A stretch of 15,889 nt of DNA. Origin: Baffinella frigidus (Eukaryota; Cryptophyceae; Cryptomonadales; Baffinellaceae). Shown here in pieces: positions 1-13,194 of this stretch. Where the stretch lies: assembly GCA_026770585.1 (NCBI GenBank), contig MU646384.1, forward strand, positions 810,759 through 826,647, written 5' to 3'. Position 1 is the first letter of the stretch. Each line of letters opens with the position of its first letter. Made by a program: the position numbers and the translations under genes. The notes beneath the pieces are model-generated. The model made no database searches, was not told the origin of the DNA, and saw only the letters and a program-made list of their open reading frames with translations.

Positions 1-95
<95 letters not shown>
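1..95. repeat. poly-G tract (95 G)
   Basis: The window opens with 95 uninterrupted G. It directly abuts the last codon of the kinase gene, which lies on the minus strand, so in gene sense it is poly-C. It may be genuine, because a second tract of 55 G sits in an intron of the same gene. It may also be an assembly or base-calling artefact, since poly-G is a known no-signal product of two-colour short-read chemistry. Confidence 0.9.
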
Positions 96-5595
<5,500 letters not shown>

Positions 5596-5953
5596 GATGT
5601 CGCACTACGTCAGGGGTCGGGAAATGTGGAGCTGGGAAGGTCAGGTCCCTCTTCAACCCTTCTGCGCGCGCAGGACGTCTGACAACAGAACGGCTCCAAT
5701 TCCAAGGAGGCGGGCCTGTTAGGCCTTTGTTTCTCTAAAAAACGTTTGAAAGGCCTCTTTTTGTGTGAAATGTCCAAGAACGAGTTTGATGGTCAAAAGG
5801 CTGGGTTAGGGAAGGGGGAGTGGGGCGTTGATCGTTCGAACCTACAGTCGAGAACAAGTCCGTTGGAATTCGGGTGAAGCGGACTGGTGAGCTGGACCCG
5901 TTTTCATTTATAGGCGGCGCGTCAAGAAGTGTGCCACACTTCCGCAAGCAACA
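5596..5953. promoter_or_regulatory. Divergent promoter region, MAPK and secreted-protein gene
   Basis: 358 bases separate the two opposing start codons. A TATA-like tttatagg lies at 5906-5913, about 40 bases before the plus-strand ATG. No comparable box is evident on the MAPK side. Shared control of the two genes is an inference from spacing only. Confidence 0.5.
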
Positions 5954-8900
5954 ATGCGGCCTGGGATGATCCTGTGGGTCGCAATTGTTGGCCAGGCGTT
6001 CGGGCCAGGATCCGAAGGCTGCGGGGGACTATCGAGCGACGCAGTGGACTTCGGGGGGCGAGTACTGCACCCCGCCACGTTGCGGCGTTCAGAGTTGGCG
6101 GGGCTTGGATGCACCACCCGAGTTGGCGGAGCAGGGTGGGGCGTGCGTGGGGCGGCACGTTTGAGGGGGGGCGGGATCGACGGGGAGCAAGAGACGGCGG
6201 TTAAACAAGACGGTGGTGACCAGGACGCGCATGACCCCGACGAGCGCGCCATGGACGTCTGGGACGTCGCGAGCGGGCCAGTGAAGTTCCCCCCAGGCTT
6301 CTTCGAGCGGCCGGGCGCGGAGGACCTCACTGGCTTGGATGCGGAGTACACGATGTTTCGGCACCGCCGCACAGGCGCGGCAGTTGAAATCGTGCACGAT
6401 GACGACGACGACGACATCCCCGGCTTCTTCCGCATGCTCTCCGCCTTCATCTTCAAAACCAAGGCCTCCTCAAAAATCACCGCCAACTTTGCCGAGGACT
6501 GTCCGGGGTACGTGGTCTTCGCCAACGCCCACTGCACCGGTGACTTCTTCAAGGCCACGAACCTCTACCACTCGCTCGCTGCGGATCCCGGGGCCCAGCC
6601 GTTCAGCGAGGCGGCGTTGCTGGGCGGGAATTGGACGGTGGAGAGCGAGGACGACGGGGCCGGGCGGCGCGTGCTTGCGCACTCTGCCTCCAACTGGACG
6701 CTGCGCACGTCGGGCCCCTACTTGATCCTGCACCACCGCGTATGTCTCGGCGCGCAGGTGCCCCCCCCCTCTCGCCGTCTCGCCGTATTGCGCTGTCGAG
6801 CATTCACTCCCGGGAGTTGTTGTTGAGGACAGCACTGGTAGTGTCGAGGCCTTCCAGCTCACAGAAGTGTCGCTGGTTGGTCTCTCTGTGCTGTGTCGCG
6901 GGGAAGAAGGCGCTGCAGGGGGGCCTCGATTAACCGACACTGTTTCCCTTCTTGGATCATCACAGGGCCCTAGAGCGTTTGCGGTAATTGTTGTCCGTTT
7001 TGGACGTACGGTTTTCCGGTTTTACGGTTTTTTAAAATGTTGTAAAGGTCGTTGAATGTTTTAAATGGACACTTCTCTGGTACAAATGAATCGGGGGGGG
7101 GAGCAAATGAAAACCGGAAAACCGGAAAACCGCACGTCCAAAACGGACAACAATTACCGCAAACGCTCTACCACCAGTAACCCGAAATTATTTCGGGTCT
7201 GGGAACTTCGGATATTCCTTCCCTAGGACACCGGTAGGGTCTTAAAATTTCCCTAGGAACGTCTGGGGGAAACCCCGAGAAAACGACGATTCAAGCCGCT
7301 TCAGGATGTTGGTGGCAGGAGTCGGCCTACCGCAGGGTCCCAGTGGGATGCGTTGTCCTTTGATGGAGGGACCCGTGGACTGGCACGCGTGGCGCTCATG
7401 CTGGCCGTTCAACCATTGAGGTTTTGCGAGCTCTCACGATGGGTGGGTACTGGAACTTATGCTGACGCGTGGGCTGGCAGCTTGTGTTCACCGCCGACGG
7501 CTTTGTCTTCCTTGGCTCGCATTGCCCGGTATTCTTCCCCGCCCAACTCCTTCTTCCCCACTTCTTGGTCTTTCAAAAAACAGGTCCAGTGTTTGGATCT
7601 GCCCTTTTGGTCCGAATTGAGGCTCGTCGAGGATTCTGGACGATGAAAATACTTCACTTGGAAGCATGGTTTGGACGAGCGCTCGATCTTGGCTGTTGCA
7701 CCTTCTCAGGCTGTCCATCCATCTCTTCCACTTACCACCCTCAGCTTGCTAGTTTTCTAGCGTCATGTCGCCGCCGCGCATCTCTGACCGTGTGTGTTCT
7801 TTCCATGCAGAGGGGGTACTTGGTGAAGGCTCCTTCGGCCATCGTCATGACAGGCACAGGTTCACGCGATCCTCCCACCTGCCAGGGTGGTCCTTGTCTG
7901 CCCCGCCTTGTCAGGGTGCTCCTCGACTTGTCAGGGCAGTCCTTGTTTTTTCAGGCACGGGAGGCACGCCAAGACCACCCTGGCCCCGCCTCGTGCGCCT
8001 GCGCTTGCAAACCACCACAACATCCTCTCTACCAGGGTACCTCGCTCATAAGAAATAACCCCCTTCCATAGGACCACCATACAGGGGTGCCTCGGCTATA
8101 AGAAAATCCTTGCTCGAAGGTCGGTCAGTCGGTGTTTTCCTATCCCCCAAGTGGCCAGTAGGCTGATACGCCCTACTGTAGGGCCCTAGGACCTGCCTTG
8201 GACCTCTTGCGGGTCAATTTTGACCGGCTGGCCACTCAAGGGATATTAGTACCAGACGGTTGACTAAATCTCGCGTTTAGTCAACCCTCTGGTACTTAAA
8301 TTAAGAAAACGCAGGGGTCGAATCCGGTGCGTTTTCTCAAGATGTGGTGTCTTGTACACGAGGTACCTCTGTAGGGCCCTAGTCATAGACCTACTGTAGG
8401 TTCCTGGGGGGGGGGGGTGCCTTCTTATGAGCGAGGTCCGAGGGCGTGAGGAGGGTCATTTGAGGTCGTGGGGCGTCAGGGCGGGTCTCTTGCCCCGGGG
8501 CGGGCCCGACCTACAGGGGTACCTCGCTCATAGAAAACCGCCTCCCCCCTAGGGACCACCGTAGGGCCATAGGCATGGTCCTACTGTAGGGTCCTAGGGG
8601 GGGTCGGTTTCTTATGAGCGAGGTACCCCTGTAGACCGAGAGAGAAATGTGCGTGTATCCCTCAAGTGACGGACTGGCGAATATTCGCCCTAACTCGCCC
8701 TAGGAAAAGTCCCTACTAGGGCCCTACATGTACCGTAGGGTGTATGAGCCTTGTCGCCACTGACAGGATAACGGGTCGAAAGCAACAAGGCCACCACGTA
8801 TTGCCTAGCTGACAGTGAGGGTGTTTCCCCCCGGCAGAGGAACGGGAGCTGCTTACGGTGGCGGAGGCCAAGGCGCGATTGCAGAGCAACTTTCTGCTCG

Positions 8901-8998
8901 CAGACCCGGACCCAGCGCTGCTCAAGCCTCTACGGGAGTCGCGCCTACGAGATTATTTGCATACCGTGGCGGGCGTCAAGGGGGGGTTCCCGGCGTGA
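5954..8998 (+). CDS. Unrecognised probable secreted protein, three exons
   Basis: Exons are 5954-6739, 7811-7859 and 8838-8998. Donors are CGC|GTATGT and ACAG|GTTCAC; acceptors are ccatgcag and ccggcag. Phases fit (0, then 1), giving 331 residues plus TGA. The joins read smoothly: YLILHHR-RGYLVKAPSAIVM and TGT-EERELLTVAEAKARL. The N-terminus MRPGMILWVAIVGQAFG resembles a short signal peptide. Residues 26-100 are Gly/Arg-rich and probably disordered. Six Asp at 149-154 precede a folded-looking part (155-331) with two N-glycosylation sequons, NWT at 226 and 247, and an amphipathic charged C-terminal helix. I recognise no domain. A second Met at residue 5 could be the start. The stop follows a run of 7 G (8980-8986), and one base fewer there would open about 60 more codons, so the C-terminus is less certain. 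Confidence 0.72.
6740..7810 (+). other. Intron 1 of the secreted-protein gene
   Basis: It holds a 200-bp inverted-repeat element (6971-7170) and the diverged dispersed repeat at about 7188-7320 that is shared with MAPK intron 7. A 24-base stretch at 7323-7346 (cggcctacc, then gtcccagtggg) resembles 3637-3660 next to the poly-G of MAPK intron 4. No additional exon is needed, because exon 1 and exon 2 join in phase. Confidence 0.6.
6971..7170. mobile_element. 200-bp element with about 53-bp terminal inverted repeats
   Basis: The left end (6971 on) starts tagagcgtttgcggtaattg and matches the reverse complement of the right end through about 53 bases with one or two differences (gtacgg against gtgcgg). 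The centre (about 7025-7117) is A/T-rich and non-coding. TA stands at both outer ends, as expected for a TA target duplication. This is a non-autonomous miniature element. Confidence 0.88.
8141..8245. mobile_element. TATCCC-type miniature element, copy 1
   Basis: Inverted ends tatccc-cc-aagtggccag and ctggccactcaagggata, with TA at both tips. Internal landmarks are gctgatacgccctac, gtagggc, cctagg and ggtcaattttgacc. These recur at 9242-9354. Confidence 0.8.
8248..8296. repeat. Strong hairpin, 21-bp arms
   Basis: Left arm 8248-8268 and right arm 8276-8296 are complementary at 20 of 21 positions around the loop tctcgcg. It directly follows element copy 1 and lies inside the inner nested element. 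Confidence 0.85.
8301..8340. repeat. Hairpin with B-box-like loop
   Basis: Arms 8301-8313 and 8328-8340 pair at 12 of 13 positions (core agaaaacgca / tgcgttttct). The loop ggggtcgaatccgg contains GGGTCGAATCC, one mismatch from the tRNA B-box consensus GGTTCGAATCC. No acceptor stem, D arm or A box was found, so this is not called a tRNA. Confidence 0.6.
8511..8634. mobile_element. Complete foldback miniature element
   Basis: Ends ctacaggggtacctcgctca and tgagcgaggtacccctgtag are exact complements, and pairing continues with one indel into the centre (cccccctaggga against tcctaggggggg). It is 124 bp with TA one base in from each end and no coding capacity. Confidence 0.88.
8656..8770. mobile_element. 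TATCCC-type miniature element, copy 3 (diverged, reversed)
   Basis: Begins tatccctcaagtga and ends cactgacaggata. Read on the minus strand it contains ggctcatacaccctacggta, matching the core of copies 1 and 2. Its ends are more decayed than theirs. Confidence 0.6.
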
Positions 8999-9404
8999 CG
9001 GTCTTGCAGGCAGTGCTGCACTCGCTCGTGCAGTGCAATAAATTGTGCGCGTGGATTTCAGGACCGAGAAAGCCGTTGCAGAGGGGCGAGGCAAGAGGTT
9101 GTGAGAGTCTGACACGATACCGATTAGCGGATTCTGCTGACAGAACAAGGCGGCAGGCTGGTTCAGCCCCAGGCACCTGAACAGCACTGCGCAGCTCAAC
9201 TGCGCGGGAGATCTCTACGTTACATTCGCGTGTTTATGGGCTATCCCTTACAGCTGTAAGTGACGAGTTAGCTCATACGCCCTACCGTAGGGCATACGTA
9301 GGAGCCTAGGAACTCTGTGGGGTCAATTTTGACCCCACCGCCAGTAAAGGGATAGTCCTTGCGCGTTTCTGCGTCGAGGCTCTTGAGGCAGGCAGCGTGA
9401 CGAA
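8999..9404. other. Convergent intergenic region
   Basis: It lies between the stop codons of the secreted-protein gene and PPIL3. It contains one miniature element (9242-9354) and a small inverted repeat ctgcgcag / ctgcgcgg near 9187-9208. AATAAA occurs at 9038-9043 on the plus strand, about 40 bases past the TGA. It could serve polyadenylation, although algae often use other signals. Confidence 0.5.
9242..9354. mobile_element. TATCCC-type miniature element, copy 2
   Basis: Ends tatcccttac and gtaaagggata are inverted, with TA at each tip. The interior carries gctcatacgccctaccgtag, gcctagg and ggggtcaattttgacccc. This is the same family as 8141-8245. Confidence 0.8.
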
Positions 9405-11835
9405 TCAGTGGGTTTGTTCCGCGATGGGGTTGGCGTGGATGGTGCACTCGAAGAGCGTGATGTCCGTCTGCGGATCCAGCCACAAGTTGAGCATGTCAGA
9501 GCCACGTTTGCTGCGTTCAACACGCAGCAGAGCTTCGTACACAAACGAACCATGGTGCAAGAACGTCACGCCGGGAACCCACTTCCGCTGCAGCAGTCGC
9601 ATCCAGGCGCGCATGCTGCAGCGTGTTCTTTTTGGTGCGCCAAAGTGTGTGTAAATACCCTACACTCGCAGGGATTTCTCTACGCGCGACACGATTCTTG
9701 CAGCGTTGAGAAAAAAAGGGTTGGAATGGTTGCGGGGCAACCTCAGGGCGGTTTTTGGCGCCAGCCGGGACCTTCTCCATCGCGTCAAGCGTGTCCCATC
9801 CCGCGATCACCCTGCACGCGCCAGAGCATGTCAACTTTCCATGAGAGGTGGTGTGAACACCGCTTCAGTAGACGATTGTCATGGGCCCGCCTCAGGGGAT
9901 ATTTAGGCTTTGGGGTTCAGGGTTCAGGTTCCAGGGTTCAGGGTTCAGGGTTCAGGGTTCAGGATTCAGGGCTTAGGGCTTAGGGTGTGGGGTTGAGGGT
10001 TGAGGGTCTGGTGTCTAGTGTTTAGGGTTTGTGATTTACGGTTTACGGTTCAGGGTGTAGGGTGTAGGATTTAAGGATTAGGATTGAAGTTTTAGGGTTT
10101 AAAGGTTAGGGTGTTGGTTTAGGGTTTATGGTTTAGGGTGTAGGTTTGAGGGTTGAGGGTCTAGGGTCTAGGGTTTAGGGTTCGGGATTTGCGGTTTACA
10201 GTTCAGGGTGTAGATTGTAGGGTTCAGGGAGTAGGGTTTAGGGTTGAGGTCTAGAGTTTAGGGTGTAGGGTTAGTAAACTCTAGACACGACGGCAGGAAT
10301 GGAGACAGGCATCTGAGGTTGATCTTGCGAGGCAGATGCACGCGTCCCCTCCAGAGCCTTCTGCGCACTTGTCATTCAACACCGGTAGGTTCATGGGTAC
10401 CGAGCTGAAAGAAGGGTAGTGAAGCCGACGGTAATTACTACGGTAGGCCGTAGGGTCTAGGGGGGGGGGCTAGGCCCGGATTTCTCGGAGGAGCCGAGCC
10501 CTATGGCCTGCCGTAGTCAAAACCATAGGCGTAACTACACTAGGAAGGTGCACTATGAAATGGGGTGATGGCAGTGCAGCGCTCGGAGGGTTACAATTAC
10601 GCGAGGGACGACGCAAGTCCCACGCTCTCGGCCTAATCACAGCCTTCGCTGCTACAAATCCTTGAGGTTAAAGTAATGTCCTGGACTCGGTTGACGTACT
10701 GTCCTTGACTCCTGGTAGAAAACTAGCGTGGTCTAGCCAAGCGTGGCGAGGCTGTCGGGAGGGGCAACGGACTTGCCGAAGATGGGGTACTTCATGTTGA
10801 GGTGCGGCAGCTTCCCGTACGTGATGAAAAACTGCTCCGCGCGCCAGGGTCAGCTACTACCTCTGTGTCACTCTGTTTCCGCTCACCGATTTGGTAAACC
10901 CGGTCTGTTTTTCGCTCCAAATTTCACGGATTTTTACCGCACACCACACCCAGGAGGTCAATTGAGAATAGTCGGCTAACCCGGGTGAGGCACAGCTGGG
11001 CTACATGCCACGGTGCCGCCGGCAGGTGCATCCGGGATGGTGGGAGGCACGCGGGAGCAGGCGCTCAGTAGGCTGCCGGGCGATGCGTTGCACGCCAGCC
11101 AGGGGGCAATACCTGCGAGCCGTTGGTGTCCGGACCCTTATTCGCCATCCTGCGGCGGCACATCCCACACTCAGTCAAAAATACTTCCCTCACTCGCCCA
11201 AATAGCTGGCAGTAGCGGCAGGCTAGGGGGGGGTTGCCGCAGCGGCAGCACACCATCCCGAGAGAAGGCAGCGTTTACCCCAGCATGCCGCGCGCCTGGA
11301 ACGTGAGTTGCTCGCTGATCTCGTCCGGAAACGTCTTGCCAAAGATGCTCTCTCCCCCCTTGCCCGTCCCTGCAGCGCAAAGAGTCAGCGAGCGTACAGC
11401 CAGCAGAGCAGCCAGCGCATGCGTATTGCGTCGCTGCGCACCGAGAAAGCATGGGGCGTGCAGGGTACGGGCGATACCTAGCGGGTCTCCGCCCTGGATC
11501 ATGAAACCTGCGTGCAGGCAGCAGACATCAGCATGGCCAAGTCAGGAGGTAAAGAAGAGGTAAGCACGGGTTGGGCAGGACTGACCTTTCACATTGCGGT
11601 GAAACACCGTCCCGTCGTAGTAATTGCTGGCGCAGAGTGCGAGGAAGTTCTGCTCAGCGCGGCACTTTCGTCAGATCTACCGTTTGGTTTTTGCGATGGA
11701 GGCGAGGGAGCGTAAAAACGCAGGGAAGGCACGGGCAATCGCCTCCGTGGGACGCACCTCGCATGTTGACGGGGCTAAGTCACAGAACATCTCGACCTTC
11801 ACGTCCCCGTGGGACGTGTGCAGCGTCACCGACAT
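9405..11835 (-). CDS. PPIL3: PPIL3-like cyclophilin (peptidyl-prolyl isomerase), eight exons
   Basis: Cyclophilin-type prolyl cis-trans isomerase. PPIL3 orthologues are about 161 residues and associate with the spliceosome. Exons on the minus strand are 11835-11758, 11649-11586, 11507-11478, 11369-11279, 11149-11113, 10831-10773, 9811-9742 and 9467-9405, totalling 492 nt, 163 residues and TGA, with all phases matching. Visible motifs are MSVTLHT at the start, NFLALCASNYYDGTVFHR (27-44), GFMIQGGDP (48-56), GTGKGGESIFG (58-68), MANKGPDTNGSQFFITYG (89-106), VFG-like IFGK (117-120), VIAGWDTLDAMEK (121-133) and TIHANP near the end. By alignment to cyclophilin A, catalytic Arg44, Phe49, Met50, Gln52, Ala90 and Phe102 are kept. 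The positions of its Trp121 and His126 hold His110 and Tyr115, as in PPIL3 of animals. The C-terminal spacing between NRP and TIHANP (9 residues) equals that of PPIL3, which fixes the exon 8 acceptor. Intron 6 is long and repeat-filled. Confidence 0.95.
9812..10772 (-). repeat. PPIL3 intron 6 with TTTAGGG-type array
   Basis: 9905-10285 is a degenerate 7-base array on the plus strand. It opens with a TTCAGGG-dominated block (about 9913-9970) and moves to mixed TTTAGGG/TGTAGGG. It ends in an exact 11-base inverted repeat, tctagagttta (10250-10260) and taaactctaga (10275-10285). A further foldback lies at 10437-10517. 10518-10772 shows nothing recognisable. Confidence 0.85.
10437..10517. repeat. 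Foldback repeat of 81 bp
   Basis: actacggtaggccgtaggg at the left pairs with ccctatggcctgccgtagt at the right (17 of 19). The centre contains G10 and a smaller hairpin (ctcggaggagccgag). It resembles the GTAGGG-rich miniature elements at 8.0-9.4 kb but has no clear TA duplication. Confidence 0.65.
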
Positions 11836-12169
11836 CCCAGCTGCCTCCTGCCCCGCCGCTCAGCCACGTCGAGCTCAAAGAGCTTTGGAGTGGACTGACC
11901 CCGCTGGCTGCTGCGGGATGCTCCCTGCTCCCTCCAACGGTGTGATCGGCTGCGGACGCTGCAGGATTCACCGCCCTCTGGTTGCAGGAAGAGGCTGGCG
12001 GAGAGGCGAGGAGGGGACAACAAGCGCACGACTCGCTCACCGAAGCGGCCTCAAAAGTTGCCGGTGCTGACTTTCGGACAAAAGTGGACGCCAAAGGTCA
12101 ACTTTTGGAATCTACGACTGAAAATCCAAAATTCAAGAGCACGGTGGTCTTCACGTCACCACCAAGGCA
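11836..12169. promoter_or_regulatory. Divergent promoter region, PPIL3 and coiled-coil gene
   Basis: 334 bases separate the opposing start codons. No clear TATA box was seen. An exact 9-base inverted repeat, caaaagttg (12052-12060) and caacttttg (12099-12107), lies in the half nearer the coiled-coil gene. Shared regulation is inferred from spacing only. Confidence 0.45.
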
Positions 12170-13056
12170 ATGGCCGCTGGCCGGGAGGGTGTGGCAAGAG
12201 CCGAAGAGAAGATGATGGCGCGTCTGCAGTCGGAGGTGCTGATCGAGGCCACACAGACGATTCGGCTGAACCAGATCCTCGAGGCCAAAGTGTTCGATTT
12301 GGAGAAGCGGCTACGCTGGTCAGAGGAGGAGCGCCTCCGCGACCAGCGGTATTCTGCGGCGCGCGAGGAGGATGTTATCTTGCTGAAAGACGAGTGCCGC
12401 ATCATGAAGAGCATGACCATGAACCACCTTTCGGTATCCGCGCCCTCAACTTGGCGGGTTCGCGGTTCAGGATTTTGGGTTCATGGGTTCGGGTTGGCCG
12501 GCGCTCTGCAGCGCCACCTCTCGCCGGTAGCAGCTACTGTCTAGAGAGGGTTTGGACCTAGAGGTTTGCGTTGCGGGCGGCGAGGTCGTTCTCGAGGCAC
12601 CGCTCTGACCTAAACCTTTCAGGGACAAACCTCCTCCTGATTAAGGGTTGAGCCTTGAGGGTTCAGGGTTCAGGGGTCAGGGTTCAATGTTCTGGGTGCA
12701 GGGTGTAGGGTGCAGGGTGTAGGGCGCAGGGTGCAGGGTGCAATTGGCAGGGTGCAGGGTGCAGGGTGCAGGGTGCAGGGTGCAGGGTTCACCAGTATGC
12801 ACATGTGCGCTCGCCGGTAGCAGCTGCTGTCCGGTTTAACTGACCTCTGGTGGGGTACGAGATCCCGTGCCTTGATCGTTGTTGAAATGCACGATACTCG
12901 TTTGGCAGAAAATCGCGGAGCTCGAGCACCAGCTGTCGGCAGCGAGGCGCCAGCCGGCGACGCCAGAGCCCCGCAGGCCTGCTTCTTCGCTGGCTCGCCA
13001 TTCTGTCTCTTCCGCCGGGGAGTTCGAGTCCAAAGTGTGGGAGCGTGTGCCGAGCG
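12170..13056 (+). CDS. Coiled-coil protein, two exons visible, 3' end not seen
   Basis: Exons are 12170-12433 (88 codons) and 12909-13056 (49 codons plus one base). The junctions are TCG|GTATCC, ttggcag|AAA and AGCG|GTGAGT. Phase 0 joins MNHLS to KIAELEHQLSAARRQ. Residues 10-85 are rich in Glu, Arg, Leu and Gln with heptad-like spacing (ARLQSEVLIEATQTIRLNQI, VFDLEKRLRW), as in a coiled coil. Residues 89-102 continue the helix, followed by a Pro/Ser-rich linker. No catalytic motif or known family was recognised. The perfect donor at 13057 shows the gene continues, but 13057-15889 is non-coding repeat, so the next exon is outside the window or lost. The reading frame past 12433 runs into telomere-like repeats and is treated as intron. 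Confidence 0.6.
12434..12908 (+). repeat. Intron of the coiled-coil gene with TGCAGGG array
   Basis: Near-uniform TGCAGGG/TGTAGGG units fill about 12695-12789, preceded by TTCAGGG units from 12655. A 22-base direct repeat, starting ctcgccggtagcagct, occurs at 12520-12541 and 12810-12831 with one mismatch and brackets the repeat block. A short minus-strand open stretch at about 12563-12609 reads like a coiled coil. Confidence 0.75.
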
Positions 13057-13171
13057 GTGAGTTCTGTCCAAATCCGAACCCGCCGACAGACCTGTTTGAC
13101 TGGGTTCTGAGAATTTGTTCTGCAAGGCGGCTTCAGACGCACCATGGTGGATATTTTATATCTCCTTCCAC

Positions 13172-13187
13172 TGCCGAAGCTTCGGCA
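13172..13187. repeat. 16-bp perfect palindrome
   Basis: tgccgaagcttcggca is self-complementary and lies just before the telomere-like array begins. Its role is unknown. 13057-13194 otherwise shows no feature. Confidence 0.8.
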
Positions 13188-13194
13188 AGTGACT

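Larger units (their letters stand above)
8080..8373. mobile_element. Inner nested element
   Basis: It starts TACAGGGGTGCCTCGGC and ends ACGAGGTACCTCTGTA, imperfect inverted ends related to the 8511-8634 family. It lies at the TA of ACCACCA-TA / TA-GGGCC in the outer element. The complete relative at 8511-8634 has the uninterrupted form ACCACCGTAGGGCC. It contains the 8141-8245 element and two hairpins. Confidence 0.65.
8030..8440. mobile_element. Outer miniature element interrupted by another element
   Basis: The left arm (from 8030: ta-ccagggtacctcgctcat) and right arm (to about 8440: cttatgagcgaggtcc) are inverted repeats of the family seen complete at 8511-8634. The right end is decayed. 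The body is split at a TA by the inner element at 8080-8373. Confidence 0.7.
7860..8837 (+). other. Intron 2 of the secreted-protein gene, element cluster
   Basis: It begins with a short imperfect minisatellite at about 7875-7960 (ccttgtcagggtg-like units). It then holds at least five miniature inverted-repeat units, listed separately, covering most of 8030-8770. No coding signal was found. Confidence 0.6.

Noticed and set aside
6382-6417. GAC repeat as a microsatellite locus
   Set aside because: It is only six Asp codons inside a coding exon, so it is described as part of the protein.
5934-6558. Minus-strand open frame of 216 codons opposite the secreted-protein exon
   Set aside because: It is a GC-rich shadow of the plus-strand exon, whose splice phases and joined protein are coherent.
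7469-8071. 200-codon open frame as a separate gene
   Set aside because: It spans an intron, a 49-base exon in the same frame and repeat elements. Only 7811-7859 joins in phase with coding neighbours.
8301-8340. A tRNA gene
   Set aside because: Only a T-arm-like loop is present; no acceptor stem, D arm or anticodon arm can be drawn around it.
12434-12544. Extension of the first coiled-coil exon to the TAG near 12542
   Set aside because: The sequence after 12433 is telomere-like (ggttcagg, gggttcatgggttc), a donor GTATCC lies at the boundary, and the next exon joins in phase.
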